A stretch of 64,000 nt of DNA, taken from assembly GCF_003751385.1 (NCBI RefSeq), contig NZ_RJVA01000009.1:372001-436000 (forward strand), in the 5' to 3' direction. The notes beneath the pieces were generated by a model. The model saw only the letters and a program-made list of their open reading frames with translations. It was not told the DNA's origin and did not search any database. Both the position numbers and the translations under genes were made by a program. Below, piece after piece: positions 38,047-47,954 of this stretch. Origin of the DNA: Desulfosoma caldarium (lineage in GTDB: Bacteria > Desulfobacterota > Syntrophobacteria > Syntrophobacterales > DSM-9756). Numbering within the stretch: the first letter of the stretch is position 1; every line of letters starts with the position of its first letter.

Positions 38047-41000
38047 AATCCCTGCTGGCCTCATTTGCCAGGAACAGAGTCTTTGCCAACATCGTTCTGG
38101 TCTTGATCTTCACCGCGGGGATCATGGCCGGCCTTTTTATGCTCAAGGAAAATTTTCCTGAATTTTCCCTGGATATGATCACCATCCAAGTGCCCTACCC
38201 TGGAGCCGACCCGGAAGAGGTGGAAGAGGGGATCTGTCGTAGGATCGAGGAAGCCCTGGAAGGAGTGGAAGGCATCAAGCAGATCACCACGCAGGCTCAG
38301 GAAAATGTGGGCACGGCCACCATAGAGGTCATGGAAAACGCTGACCTACGCGTGGTGCTCGATCGAGTGCGCGCCAAAATCGATGCCATTTCCACCTTTC
38401 CTGTGGATGCGGAGCAGCCCGTCATCACGGACGTGACGCTGCGCAGTCCCATCGCCTTGGTGTATCTTTCAGGGAACATGAGTGAGGAGCGGCTCAAGGA
38501 ATGGGCTGAACGGGTCAAGGACGACCTTCAGGCGCTTCCTGAAATTTCTCAGGTGGAAACCTTTGGCACGCGCGATTACGAAATCCACATCGAAGTGTCG
38601 GAAGAGACCTTGCGCCGCTACGGCTTGACCTTTGCCCAGGTGGCGGACGCCGTGCGCCGAAGCAACCTCAATATGGCCGGGGGCACCATCCGCACCGAGG
38701 GCGAAGAGGTTCGCGTGCGCACCGTGGGGCGCCGATACCGGGGCGAAGAACTGGCATCTTTAGTGCTTCTCGCCACTGCCGACGGCGCCATGATTCCCTT
38801 GGGGCGCGTCGCTCGCATCGTGGACGGCTTCACGGAAGACCCCATTCAAGCCTCGGTCAACGGACAGCCGGCCGTGATGCTTATCGTCTTCAAGACATCC
38901 CAGGAAGACGCTCTGGCCATCTCCAGGGCCGTGTCTCGGTACGTGGAGCGCAAGGCGCGGCAACTTCCAGATTCCCTCCATATCAAGATTCTCTACGACA
39001 CCACGGACATGCTTCGAGCCCGCATTCACCTCTTGCTTCGAAACGGCCTCTACGGCCTCACCCTCGTGCTCATTCTTCTATGGCTTTTCTTGGATCTTCG
39101 CCTGGCCTTTTGGGCCGGCATGGGCATTCCGGTTTCCATTGCCGGGGGGTTGGCCATCATCTGGGGTCTCGGCGGGACCATCAACATGATTTCCCTTTTT
39201 GCCTTGATTATGGTCTTGGGCATCATCGTCGATGATGCCATTGTGGTGGGTGAATCCATCTTCGTCCATCGGCAACGCGGTGAATCGCCTCTGAGGGCCG
39301 CGGTGGAGGGGACGGCGGAAGTGATCTTTCCCGTCTTGGCCGCCGTGACCACCACCATCGTGGCCTTTATTCCTCTGGCCTTCGTCGGTGGCATTATGGG
39401 AAAATTTATCGCCATTTTGCCCCAGGTGGTGGTGGCGTGCCTTTGCATTTCTCTGGTGGAGTGCCTGGCCCTTCTGCCGGCACATCTCAATGAGCTTTCC
39501 GATCCGAACCATCGGGCATCCAAGCTCGGTAGCGTGCGACGGTTCCTCAGCGGGGTACAGCACAGTGTGCAGCGCGGAACGAACTGGTTCATTGAAAGGA
39601 TTTATGTGCCGTCGCTTCGCTTTTTTCTTCAATGGCGGTACATCGGCATGTGTTCGGCCATCGCCGTGCTTCTCATCAGCGTCGGCGTCATTCGAGGAGG
39701 CATCGTCAAGTTCGTCGTCTTTACCGAAATTGACGGTTTCGTGATCAACGCCACCATTCAATTTCCGGAAGGCACCCCCGCGGACGTGACCCGCGAGGCG
39801 GTCACGCGCGTGGAATCCGCTCTGTTGCGCCTCAACGACCGGCTCAAGACCCGCACCGGAAAGCCCATGCTGGTGGACCGCTTGGTGCTGGTCGGCCAGA
39901 CCCTGGGACAAATTCCGCTCCAAGGTCCCCATTACGGAGCCATTCAGGCCATTTTGCTGGACTCCGAAGAGCGCGGCATTCATTCCAAGGACATCATGGT
40001 GGCCTGGGAAAAGGAAACGGGATGGATTCCCGGCATCAAGGCCCTCACCTTTGAAGGAATGGAAGCGGGGCCCCCTGGAGCGCCCATCGAAGTGTGGATT
40101 CAGGGAGAACACATGGACTCTATCGTGGCCGCATCGGAAGAACTTATGGAACGGCTGCGACAATTCGACGGTGTGTACCAGATTCGATCCGATTACGCGG
40201 CAGGCAAGAGAGAACTTCGGCTGCGCTTGAAACCCGAAGCCCGCACCCTGGGCCTTACTGTGGACGATTTGGCCCGCCAGATCTATGCGGGCTATTACGG
40301 CGAAGAAGCTTTGCGCATTCAGCGAGGCCGGGACGATGTTCGCATCAAGGTGCGCTACTCGGAAGGGGAACGCCATGACCTGTCACGGCTGGACCAGGTG
40401 CGCATTCGCACACCGTCAGGATCGCAGGTGCCGCTGCGCTCCGTGGCGTCCTTTGAACAGGCTCCTGGCTACGCCGTCATCACGCGCACGGACGGCATGC
40501 GCCGCGTGGCCGTGAGTGCCGCGGTGGACAGCGATCGGGCCAACGCCAGCGAAATCTTTCAGGACCTTTCGGCCAACTTTTTCCCGGCGCTGGAAAAGCG
40601 CTACCCAGGGCTGCGCATCGCTCTGCAGGGTGAAAAGAAAAAAATGCGGGAATCCCTCGCCAGCCTCAAAGTGGGCTTCCCCTTGGCTCTGCTCGGAATT
40701 CTTATCATCATCGCCACCATCTTTCGATCCTACGTGCAGCCCATTATCATCATGCTCACCATCCCCTTTGGCCTCATCGGCGCCGTGGTGGGCCATCTTC
40801 TCATGGGCTTTGATGTGTCCATTATGAGCCTCTTTGGTATGGTGGCCCTCACCGGCGTCCTGGTCAACGATGCCATCGTGCTCATCGAACGGGTGAACGA
40901 AAACCTGGCCGAGGGCATGCGTTTCTTTGACGCCGTGGTGGAAGCGGGTCGCCGCCGTTTTCGAGCGGTCATTTTGACGACGGTGACCACCGTGGGGGGC

Positions 41001-41273
41001 CTCATGCCCTTGATTCTGGAGACGGACTTTCAAGCCCGATTCCTCATTCCCATGGCCGTGACCATGGCCGCCGGCGTGGCCTTTGCCACGGTGCTGACCC
41101 TTGTCTTGATTCCGTCGCTTCTGGCCATCCTGAACGACCTTCGTTTGCTCGTGTATCGAGCGCGGCACGGCCGGTGGCCTTCGCGCCGAGAGCACGTGGA
41201 ACCCGCGCGCCGGCGCAGAGACAACGGCGAGGAAACACCGCCATCCCGGGCGACGGACGCTTTGGCTGCATGA
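38043..41273 (+). CDS. RND-family efflux pump, inner-membrane transporter
   Basis: 1076 residues, full length for an AcrB/MexB/CzcA-superfamily pump. Visible are the N-terminal membrane helix, the periplasmic PYPGADPEEVEEGI segment, the helix-4 proton relay IVDDAIVVGESI, and the equivalent VNDAIVLIERV in the second half. The hydrophobic-and-amphiphilic exporter type fits better than metal pumps, but the cargo is not predictable. Adaptor and TolC genes flank it. Confidence 0.95.
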   Translation: MKSLLASFARNRVFANIVLVLIFTAGIMAGLFMLKENFPEFSLDMITIQVPYPGADPEEVEEGICRRIEEALEGVEGIKQITTQAQENVGTATIEVMENADLRVVLDRVRAKIDAISTFPVDAEQPVITDVTLRSPIALVYLSGNMSEERLKEWAERVKDDLQALPEISQVETFGTRDYEIHIEVSEETLRRYGLTFAQVADAVRRSNLNMAGGTIRTEGEEVRVRTVGRRYRGEELASLVLLATADGAMIPLGRVARIVDGFTEDPIQASVNGQPAVMLIVFKTSQEDALAISRAVSRYVERKARQLPDSLHIKILYDTTDMLRARIHLLLRNGLYGLTLVLILLWLFLDLRLAFWAGMGIPVSIAGGLAIIWGLGGTINMISLFALIMVLGIIVDDAIVVGESIFVHRQRGESPLRAAVEGTAEVIFPVLAAVTTTIVAFIPLAFVGGIMGKFIAILPQVVVACLCISLVECLALLPAHLNELSDPNHRASKLGSVRRFLSGVQHSVQRGTNWFIERIYVPSLRFFLQWRYIGMCSAIAVLLISVGVIRGGIVKFVVFTEIDGFVINATIQFPEGTPADVTREAVTRVESALLRLNDRLKTRTGKPMLVDRLVLVGQTLGQIPLQGPHYGAIQAILLDSEERGIHSKDIMVAWEKETGWIPGIKALTFEGMEAGPPGAPIEVWIQGEHMDSIVAASEELMERLRQFDGVYQIRSDYAAGKRELRLRLKPEARTLGLTVDDLARQIYAGYYGEEALRIQRGRDDVRIKVRYSEGERHDLSRLDQVRIRTPSGSQVPLRSVASFEQAPGYAVITRTDGMRRVAVSAAVDSDRANASEIFQDLSANFFPALEKRYPGLRIALQGEKKKMRESLASLKVGFPLALLGILIIIATIFRSYVQPIIIMLTIPFGLIGAVVGHLLMGFDVSIMSLFGMVALTGVLVNDAIVLIERVNENLAEGMRFFDAVVEAGRRRFRAVILTTVTTVGGLMPLILETDFQARFLIPMAVTMAAGVAFATVLTLVLIPSLLAILNDLRLLVYRARHGRWPSRREHVEPARRRRDNGEETPPSRATDALAA

Positions 41274-41435
41274 AACTCGGCAGCTCAATGAGGCGGCAGA
41301 GGCCGCTCAAGCATCGCGGATTCCGACATGGTGCTTTAAGGCCTGAGCCTTTGACCTGCCGGCTGAGCGTATGGCCGGGACCAAGAGCCTGAAGCGGCTG
41401 CGGCCTCAACGGGCTTTCAGGAGGACAACCGACGT

Positions 41436-42863
41436 ATGAAACATGGTCACGACTTCATTCGCCCATGGGTGGCGCTCCTTTTGCTTTTATCTTTTGTGGC
41501 TTTGGACTTCGTCGAGGCCTTTGCGAAAGGTTCGGCTGCAGCCGCCGAGACTTCACCCCAAGGCCCCGCCGTGACGCTACCGGCCGTCTTGGACCTCAAG
41601 ACGGCCCAGAGGCTCGCTTTGCAAAGCAACCCCTCCCTGCAAGCCGCCCAGGCGAGAGTGGCCCAAGCCCGGGAAAGGGTTCGACAGGCCTGGTCGCGGT
41701 ACTTACCGCGCGTGGAAGGCACCGCCAGCGCCAGCCATGTGCGTTCGCCGCAAAACCAGGAACAAACCTTGCCGTCGTCAAAATTTTCCTCCACAACTTC
41801 GGGCATCTTTTACCCCGAACGAGAAGACATTTACCGCGCGGCTCTCAACGCGACGCTTACGCTTTTTGACGGCTTTCAGCGGGAATTCGCTCTGGCCGCG
41901 GCCCGCTTCAGCGAACAGGGATCCCAGGCGGCCTACCGGGAAGCGCAGCGCGTGCTGCTGCGTGCCGTGGCCGACAGCTACTTTCAGGCTCAATTGGCCC
42001 GCCAGCGCCGCCTCATTGCCCAGGCCGACGAAGCTTTTAACGAACGGCAACTCAAAGATGCCCAGGCTCGAGAAACTTTGGGGGCTGGTTCGTTAAGTGA
42101 TGTCTTGAACTTTCAGGTGCAGGTCAATTTGGCTCGATCCCAAAAAATTCAGGCGGAACAAGAAGAACGCGTGGCCTTGACGGGCCTTGCCGCCCTTATG
42201 GGCTTAGCCGAAGGCACCCTCAGCGAACACACCACCCTCGCCGCTCTTCAAGAACCCAATGCCAGCCTGCTTCAAGTCCCTTCGATCCAGAAAGCCCTTG
42301 ACGAGGCCACCCAATATCGGCCGGATCTGGAACAGGCCCGCTTTGCTCTCCGGGCCGCTCAGGCCAACGTGGGGTCGGCAAAATCGCGCTTTTTCCCGTC
42401 TTTCAACCTTTTCAGCACGCTGGAAGGATCCCGAGCGAATGACGGCCACTTTCAGGCCGACGATTTCGGATCTTCCATAGGTATCGCCCTCGTCGTGCCG
42501 CTTTTTTCGGGTGGTGAGGACGTTTTCAGGGTTCGAGAAGCGGAACAGTCCCGCAGGGAAGCCCAAAGAACGCTGCAGCAAGCCATCATCGAGGCCGCCT
42601 CCGAAGTGCAGGCCGCTGTGGAACAGATTCTCAGTGCCCAACAACAGTTTCGGCTGCAAAAAGAAACCGCCGCCTTGGTGGAAAAAACCCGGAATTTGGT
42701 GGACAAGGAATACGCGGCGGGACAAGCCTCGCTGGTGCGCCTCACGCAAGCCCAGCGAGACCTGGTGTTGGCCCGAAGCCAGCTGGCGCAAAGCCGCATC
42801 GCCCTGGAAAGCGCCTGGATACGACTCCGCGCCGCCACGGGCCGCATCCTCGACGATTTTTAG
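41436..42863 (+). CDS. TolC-family outer-membrane channel of the RND operon
   Basis: 475 residues with an N-terminal signal peptide (VALLLLLSFVALDFVEAFA) and the duplicated TolC helical repeat, for example LQAAQARVAQARERVRQAW and ARFALRAAQANVGSAKSRF. It would complete the efflux path through the outer membrane. It lies 162 bases after the pump gene behind AGGAGG. It is distinct from the TolC of the type I secretion operon at 6.2-7.6 kb. Confidence 0.92.
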   Translation: MKHGHDFIRPWVALLLLLSFVALDFVEAFAKGSAAAAETSPQGPAVTLPAVLDLKTAQRLALQSNPSLQAAQARVAQARERVRQAWSRYLPRVEGTASASHVRSPQNQEQTLPSSKFSSTTSGIFYPEREDIYRAALNATLTLFDGFQREFALAAARFSEQGSQAAYREAQRVLLRAVADSYFQAQLARQRRLIAQADEAFNERQLKDAQARETLGAGSLSDVLNFQVQVNLARSQKIQAEQEERVALTGLAALMGLAEGTLSEHTTLAALQEPNASLLQVPSIQKALDEATQYRPDLEQARFALRAAQANVGSAKSRFFPSFNLFSTLEGSRANDGHFQADDFGSSIGIALVVPLFSGGEDVFRVREAEQSRREAQRTLQQAIIEAASEVQAAVEQILSAQQQFRLQKETAALVEKTRNLVDKEYAAGQASLVRLTQAQRDLVLARSQLAQSRIALESAWIRLRAATGRILDDF

Positions 42864-43207
42864 AACCCCCCCGGCCCACACCTGCCCTGACTTTCCCCCC
42901 GGCGGTGTTCGAAATAGCGCCCATCCATGGCTCGCGGCCCAGCCAGCCCGTGAAGGAAGAAAATCCGGCAAAAACCCATCACAGAACCTGGGGCATCCAG
43001 GTGCTTTTGAGAGCGCCCCACAGTGCGCCCAGGGGCGTGTCAAAACCACATAGAAACAGGAAATTGGAAGGCATGGCGCCGTGCAGCGCGTCCACGAAGG
43101 CGCTTTGCCTTGGGCTTCCTTGATGCACGCCGTGCCGACATGTTCGCCGTATTGGCCGGCCAAGAAGGCCACGGGACCTGACAGATAAGAAAAAGAAAAC
43201 GGCGGCC
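42864..43207. other. Gap with possible remnants of an hdrA gene
   Basis: No intact gene is seen in these 344 bases. At about 43,130-43,200 two different forward frames read VLAGQ and then GPRDLTD, which together resemble the HdrA motif AGCxQGPRD followed by the ferredoxin domain encoded at 43,208. The break suggests a small deletion or frameshift. The earlier part of the gap shows nothing recognisable. Confidence 0.4.
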
Positions 43208-43840
43208 GTGGTGACCACCGCAGCCTGTGCCGGATGTGGCACCTGCGCCGCCGAATGCCCCACGGGGGCCATCGTGATGCATCACTTCACCGACCGGCAG
43301 ATCCTGGATCAGATCGAAACGCTGCTGGCCGAAAAACCCGAAGAAAAGATTCTCACCTTTGCATGCAATTGGTGTTCCTATGCGGGAGCCGACGCGGCCG
43401 GCGTGTCGCGGCTTCAGTACCCGCCCCACGTCCGTCTGCTTCGAACCATGTGTTCAGGGCGGGTTGCCGAATCCTTTATCTGGCATGCCTTCCGCCACGG
43501 CGCCCCGGTGGTTTTGGTGAGCGGCTGCCACATCGGCGACTGTCATTACATCAATGCCAATCATTGGACGGAAAAACGCATCGCCAAGGTGCGACGGAAA
43601 ATGGAAAAGCTGGGCATCCGCCCCGAAAGACTTCAACTGGCCTGGGTCAGCGCCGCCGAAGGGGTGCGCTTTGCCGGCATCATGAACGACATGGAACGGC
43701 TTCGCCAAAGCGTGAGCGCCGAAGAAATCGCCGAAACCGTGCGGATTCTTAAGGAGCACGGGGGCTTCACGGACCCGCTCACCCCCCACGACACGGCGCC
43801 GACCCCGTCACCCTCAAGCGATCTTTCCGTCGCCCCGTGA
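43208..43840 (+). CDS. Truncated HdrA-MvhD-type protein: ferredoxin motif plus MvhD/FlpD domain
   Basis: 210 residues. The first 20 hold a [4Fe-4S] motif CAGCGTCAAECP; then comes an MvhD-like domain with FACNWCSYAGADAAG, LLRTMCSGRV and SGCHIGDCHYINAN. MvhD passes electrons between a hydrogenase or dehydrogenase and heterodisulfide reductase. In sulfate reducers HdrA is often fused to MvhD, and this product looks like only the C-terminal end of such a fusion. The start is a GTG with a poor ribosome site and the upstream frame shows possible HdrA remnants, so it may be a pseudogene fragment. Its end overlaps the convergent glycosyltransferase by 27 bases. Confidence 0.7.
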   Translation: MVTTAACAGCGTCAAECPTGAIVMHHFTDRQILDQIETLLAEKPEEKILTFACNWCSYAGADAAGVSRLQYPPHVRLLRTMCSGRVAESFIWHAFRHGAPVVLVSGCHIGDCHYINANHWTEKRIAKVRRKMEKLGIRPERLQLAWVSAAEGVRFAGIMNDMERLRQSVSAEEIAETVRILKEHGGFTDPLTPHDTAPTPSPSSDLSVAP

Positions 43841-45028
43841 CGACGGTGTCACGGCGGCGGCATAGACCCTCTCCAGGCGCTCGGCGACATAGCGAATGTG
43901 AAACTGGCGGGGAAAGCCTTTTCCCATGCGAGACCTAAGCGCTTTCAAAGCCAGAGGGTCTTGGGAAAAATGGGAAAGAGCACGGGCCAGGGCTTGCGCA
44001 TTTCCCGGCGGCACAAGCACGCCACAGGAAGCGCGGCGCACCACCCACCCCACGCCGGATTCGGGAATGTCGCTGGCCACGACGGGGAGGCCGTAGCGCA
44101 GCGCTTCCAAAAGCACCACCCCAAAGGCTTCCGTCTTTTCCAGAGACGGCAGGCACAGCACATCGGCGCTCCCCATCAGCGCCCAGAGGTCCATGTCCGG
44201 AAGAAAGCCCGTCAGCGTCACCCGATGTTTCACGCCCAACGCGCCCATGAGCTTTTCCAGTGCGGGGCGGCGCTCGCCACTTCCGGCAATGATCACTCGA
44301 CACCCAGGAACCTGAGCGGCGGCTCGAAGGAGCACGTCATGGCCCTTGTAATAGCTGAGGCGCCCCACTGCCAGCACGCGAAGGGGCCGGCCCGGCCCCC
44401 AGAGAACTTGGGCACGGCGCATGGGAAGTTCATTCACAGGGGGCAGCCTTTCCGGATCCATACCCAAAGGCACCACATGGCATTTGGCGCGGTGCCCCCG
44501 AAGGGGTTCGCTTCCGGCCAGATAATCCGGGGATGTGGCAACGATGGCCGCCGCCCGTCGCAGCACGGCCTGTTCCATGGGCCGATACGTGCGGTACAGT
44601 GCGGCCAGACGCCGGTCGATCCGTGAAGGCACCACGTCCGCATGCCAGTGCACCACCCAGGGAAGGCGGCGCGCACACGGCAATATCAGCGCCCAGAAGG
44701 CACTCGTGTTGGGAAGATGCAGATGCAAAAGCGCCGGACTTTCCCGGCCGATGATGGATCGAAGCGCCAACGGAAACCCAGGGCTCACCGGAGCATGACT
44801 CACCTCACCCCACGTCGGCACCAGCCGTACCCACGGCTCCAGATCTTCACCTGAGCGGCCGTGAGCCAGCACCACAGGGCGCCATGGCCCCCATGTGGCC
44901 TGAGCACGCACCAAATCGGCCACAAAATTTTCCATGCCCCCCTTAAACGGTGGAAAATACTTTCCCACATGCAGCACCGTGCGCCCGGTGTTCACCGCTT
45001 TGCACCCATTCTGGAGCTTTGCACCCAC
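43814..45028 (-). CDS. Glycosyltransferase family 4 protein
   Basis: 404 residues with the GT-B fold: N-terminal GKYFPPFKGGMENFV, the linker VGRLSYYKGHDVLLRAA and the C-terminal donor-site EAFGVVLLEALRYGLPVVAS. It would transfer a sugar in envelope glycan synthesis. The start is a GTG behind a strong GGGGGAG site. It stands alone on the minus strand; no glycan cluster is visible around it. Confidence 0.9.
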   Translation of the reverse strand: MGAKLQNGCKAVNTGRTVLHVGKYFPPFKGGMENFVADLVRAQATWGPWRPVVLAHGRSGEDLEPWVRLVPTWGEVSHAPVSPGFPLALRSIIGRESPALLHLHLPNTSAFWALILPCARRLPWVVHWHADVVPSRIDRRLAALYRTYRPMEQAVLRRAAAIVATSPDYLAGSEPLRGHRAKCHVVPLGMDPERLPPVNELPMRRAQVLWGPGRPLRVLAVGRLSYYKGHDVLLRAAAQVPGCRVIIAGSGERRPALEKLMGALGVKHRVTLTGFLPDMDLWALMGSADVLCLPSLEKTEAFGVVLLEALRYGLPVVASDIPESGVGWVVRRASCGVLVPPGNAQALARALSHFSQDPLALKALRSRMGKGFPRQFHIRYVAERLERVYAAAVTPSSRGDGKIA

Positions 45029-45358
45029 AATTACTCCCCCCTACCCGCATGCCGTTCTGGCCCTCAGGGTCCTTACCACTGTACCGACCTCTTTTTTTCC
45101 CGCACAACCCTGGGCATCAACCCGCAGGGCATTTCAAAAGCTTTCTACGAGGAAGGGCTTGGGGCCATGCCGAACCCAGTACGCAAGCCGTTTGTGCGAA
45201 ACAGAACACCGCGTTTCAAGGGAAAAAGCATATCGAACCCACGGAAAGCCACATGTCCAAGAATGGACCCGGGGCTGCACGCTATGTAAGCACTTCATGG
45301 AAGCAATAGCGTTTCGCGGCGCCTACTGCTCGCACATGGCACAGGGTCGGCACAAGGG
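45029..45358. other. Intergenic gap, nothing recognised
   Basis: 330 bases between the glycosyltransferase start and the end of the MEDS gene. I see no gene, hairpin with T-tract or repeat here. Confidence 0.5.
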
Positions 45359-46003
45359 CTAAGGTCTGATAGGCACAAGGGCTTTGACAAGGGTCTCGTA
45401 AGTGGAGGTCTGAAATGGACCGTCCATAAGGACGTCGAAATCCTTGTAGTGCGGATTGAAAAACCGGCGACCTTTTCGCACCACATAGGGGTGCGTCAAG
45501 AACACATAGGTCAGAAACGCTTTGGGCAGGGCTCGTCCGGGGTAGAGGCATAGCAACGAGCACGGCAACCCCTTTGCCACCTCGTTGACCCGATGCTCGT
45601 AATCCACGACCTGATGGGCGCCAAGAGGATGCTCGAGAAGCCATAGTGCATCCGAGATCACTCGCACCCCGGTGAACCCCATTTCCAAGGCGGATCCCAC
45701 ACAGGATACCAACAACGAAAGCACACGGTCGGGATCAAAGGCGCCGTTGGACAGGTAAAGGCTTTCTGCGCGGTGAAAGGTCACCTGATGCGCCCGAGGT
45801 TGACCGGTGCCATCCACACAAGGGGAACTCAAGATTTTTTGTCCCGCTCCTTCCATGTTCGAACCGACACACAGGATTTGCTCACCCCTCACGAGACCGT
45901 CGCAGAGAAAAGACTCTATCAAGCTATTGCGGTCTTCCCGAGTGGCGTAGCACGCGCAGAAGTGCTGTGCATGGGCCTTGGCTTCTCGTGGATTCTCAGT
46001 CAT
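45359..46003 (-). CDS. MEDS-domain (DcmR-type sensory) protein
   Basis: 214 residues that form a single MEDS domain: HFCACYATREDRN followed by FLCDGLVRGEQILCVG near the N-terminus, then FTGVRVISDALWLL, DYEHRVNEVAKGLPCSLLCLYPG and LTHPYVV. MEDS was named from methanogens and the dichloromethane regulator DcmR and is thought to sense small hydrocarbon-like ligands or to act with kinases. There is no kinase or DNA-binding domain here, so it is a stand-alone sensor. Start at 46003 follows AAAGGGGTGG. Confidence 0.82.
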   Translation of the reverse strand: MTENPREAKAHAQHFCACYATREDRNSLIESFLCDGLVRGEQILCVGSNMEGAGQKILSSPCVDGTGQPRAHQVTFHRAESLYLSNGAFDPDRVLSLLVSCVGSALEMGFTGVRVISDALWLLEHPLGAHQVVDYEHRVNEVAKGLPCSLLCLYPGRALPKAFLTYVFLTHPYVVRKGRRFFNPHYKDFDVLMDGPFQTSTYETLVKALVPIRP

Positions 46004-46040
46004 GGCCACCCCTTTGGTATGGATGCTGTCTTTTGAATTT

Positions 46041-46068
46041 ATTTTAACATAGTTTTGAAAAATGACAG
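46041..46068 (-). promoter_or_regulatory. Possible promoter for the MEDS-domain gene
   Basis: In an AT-rich patch, CTGTCA (minus strand, 46,063-46,068) is followed after 16 bases by TAAAAT (46,041-46,046). It lies about 40 bases before the ATG. The remainder of the 377-base gap up to the MFS gene shows nothing else. Confidence 0.45.
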
Positions 46069-46380
46069 TTTTTTTATGACCGGTTGCCGACTTTATCCTG
46101 AGATGCCATCGCGGGAGCGACGGCATTTTGCCTCGCACGACAACAACATCTTGCCAGCCGGAAGTGAAGAGCGGTTGGCTTAAGGACGTTTCGGCCGAAG
46201 CTTGGGCCAACCGCTTGGTGGAGATGCATGTCCGGCCGTGAGCTTGCCGCGTCTTGACGCGCTCGGCCCATGTGGTAGGGTACGGTGCGACAAGGGCTGC
46301 TCAGGCCTTTCCCTCGTCAAAGTATAGGGCGTTGGCGTGGGGGGTGTGGACGTGGCCGAAACGTGGTGGGAGAACCTTTC

Positions 46381-47676
46381 GTGGAGCACAAAGATCATCG
46401 AAAGCTCCTTCGGTACCGATGGTTCATTTTCGCCACGCTCGCCTTTGCCTACTTCTTCGTGTATTTTCATCGACTCAGCCTATCCGTGGTGGCCGAGGAA
46501 CTGGCCAAGGAATTCGGGACCTCCGCCGGGGCTTTGGGATTCTTGGGATCCGTCTACTTTTACTGTTATGCTTTCATGCAGTTTCCGGCAGGGCTGCTGT
46601 CCGATACCATTGGACCGCGTAAGGCCGTCAGTGCCTTTACGGTCGTGGCCGCGGTGGGCAGTGTGCTTTTCGGGGTGGCCCCCAATTTGACGACGGCTTT
46701 TGCGGGTCGTTTTCTTGTGGGACTGGGAGCCGCCATGGTGTTCATTCCCACCATGAAGATCTTGTCCCAATGGTATCGCCCGATAGAATTCGCTTCTGTT
46801 TCGGGCATTCTTAACGCCGTCGGGGGCATGGGAATCCTTGCGGCCACATGGCTCTTGGCTCGGCTGACCACGGCCTTTGGCTGGCGTTTGTCATTTGAAT
46901 TCATCGGCGGGATCAGCCTCATCATTGCCGTGCTGGTCTGGGTCGTGGTTCGAGACCGCCCGGAAGCCAAAGGCTGGAAGCCATTGACCGTCGCACCGGC
47001 CGGGCCAAAAACGACAGAAAATCCCGCAAGGACCCCATCCCTTCGACAGGGCATTGGGCACGTGCTGGCGTCTTCACAATTTTGGCTCTTTTCCCTCTGG
47101 TCCTTTGTGAACTACGGCATCTTTTTCGGCTTTGGAGCTCTGTGGAGCGGGCCCTACCTGATGCATGTCTACGGCATGAGTCGAGAACAGGCGGGTTCGG
47201 TGCTGAGTCTGATTGCCTGGGGCATGATCTTCGGAAGCCCCGCGCTGGGCTTGCTTTCCGATCGCGTTCTTGCCAGCCGCAAGAAACCGCTCATGGCCTG
47301 CGCTCTCGCCATGACTCTGGAACTGGGATTTCTTCGGCTCTTTCCCTCCGGGCTTCCCACCTGGGCTCTGATGCTTTTTTTCCTTCTTTTTTCCATCAGC
47401 TCCTCGTCCACGGTGGTCGTCGCCTTTACGGCCGTCAAGGAACTCTTTCCCATCGAGATTGCCGGAACCGCCCTAGGTTCACTCAACCTCTTTCCATTTC
47501 TCGGAGGCGCCGTGGCCATGCCTCTTCTCGGCTGGATTTTGGACCTTCGAAGCGGAGCGTCCAAAGCCTTTGGTTATCCTCTGGAAGCTTACACGACGCT
47601 TTTGTCCTGCTTGTTCTTTTCCTCCCTGGTGGTGCTGACCGCCACCTTCTTCATGCGCGAAACCTATCGGGATTGA
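46381..47676 (+). CDS. Major facilitator superfamily transporter
   Basis: About 431 residues with 12 membrane segments; the MFS inter-helix motif is LLSDTIGPRKAV and its second-half counterpart GLLSDRVLASRKK. The closest impression is of anion/organic-acid MFS members, but the substrate cannot be assigned. The frame is open from 46,285; I chose the GTG at 46381 because GGGAG lies at proper spacing and the membrane domain starts soon after. GTG at 46363 is an alternative. Confidence 0.85.
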   Translation: MEHKDHRKLLRYRWFIFATLAFAYFFVYFHRLSLSVVAEELAKEFGTSAGALGFLGSVYFYCYAFMQFPAGLLSDTIGPRKAVSAFTVVAAVGSVLFGVAPNLTTAFAGRFLVGLGAAMVFIPTMKILSQWYRPIEFASVSGILNAVGGMGILAATWLLARLTTAFGWRLSFEFIGGISLIIAVLVWVVVRDRPEAKGWKPLTVAPAGPKTTENPARTPSLRQGIGHVLASSQFWLFSLWSFVNYGIFFGFGALWSGPYLMHVYGMSREQAGSVLSLIAWGMIFGSPALGLLSDRVLASRKKPLMACALAMTLELGFLRLFPSGLPTWALMLFFLLFSISSSSTVVVAFTAVKELFPIEIAGTALGSLNLFPFLGGAVAMPLLGWILDLRSGASKAFGYPLEAYTTLLSCLFFSSLVVLTATFFMRETYRD

Positions 47677-47954
47677 ATCCGACCCTTTTGTGTACACCGA
47701 TTTTCAACCGAACGCCTCTCCTTAAGGCACGTCCGCCACTTCTAAGAACACGCCGGTGTGGGGACTCCTTTTTTGTTTTCTTGGAGCAAACTCTTGGACA
47801 AAGCATGCAAGAGTCTTGACGAAAGGCTTGTCGGGCTGGCGTCTGTCTCAGCATGGCACGGAGCACCCCCTGAAGACGCGAGAGAAAACCCACCGGGTTT
47901 GCCATCCAAGGGCGTGCCGAAGACCGCCACGACGCTTCGATCCGAAATCCCTGG

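Noticed and set aside
39078-40376. 432-codon minus-strand frame inside the RND pump gene
   Set aside because: It is a shadow of the pump gene; its product is His/Gly-rich with no recognisable motif and no ribosome site.
41465-41869. 134-codon frame overlapping the start of the RND TolC gene
   Set aside because: It is out of frame with the clear signal peptide and TolC repeats and shows no motifs.
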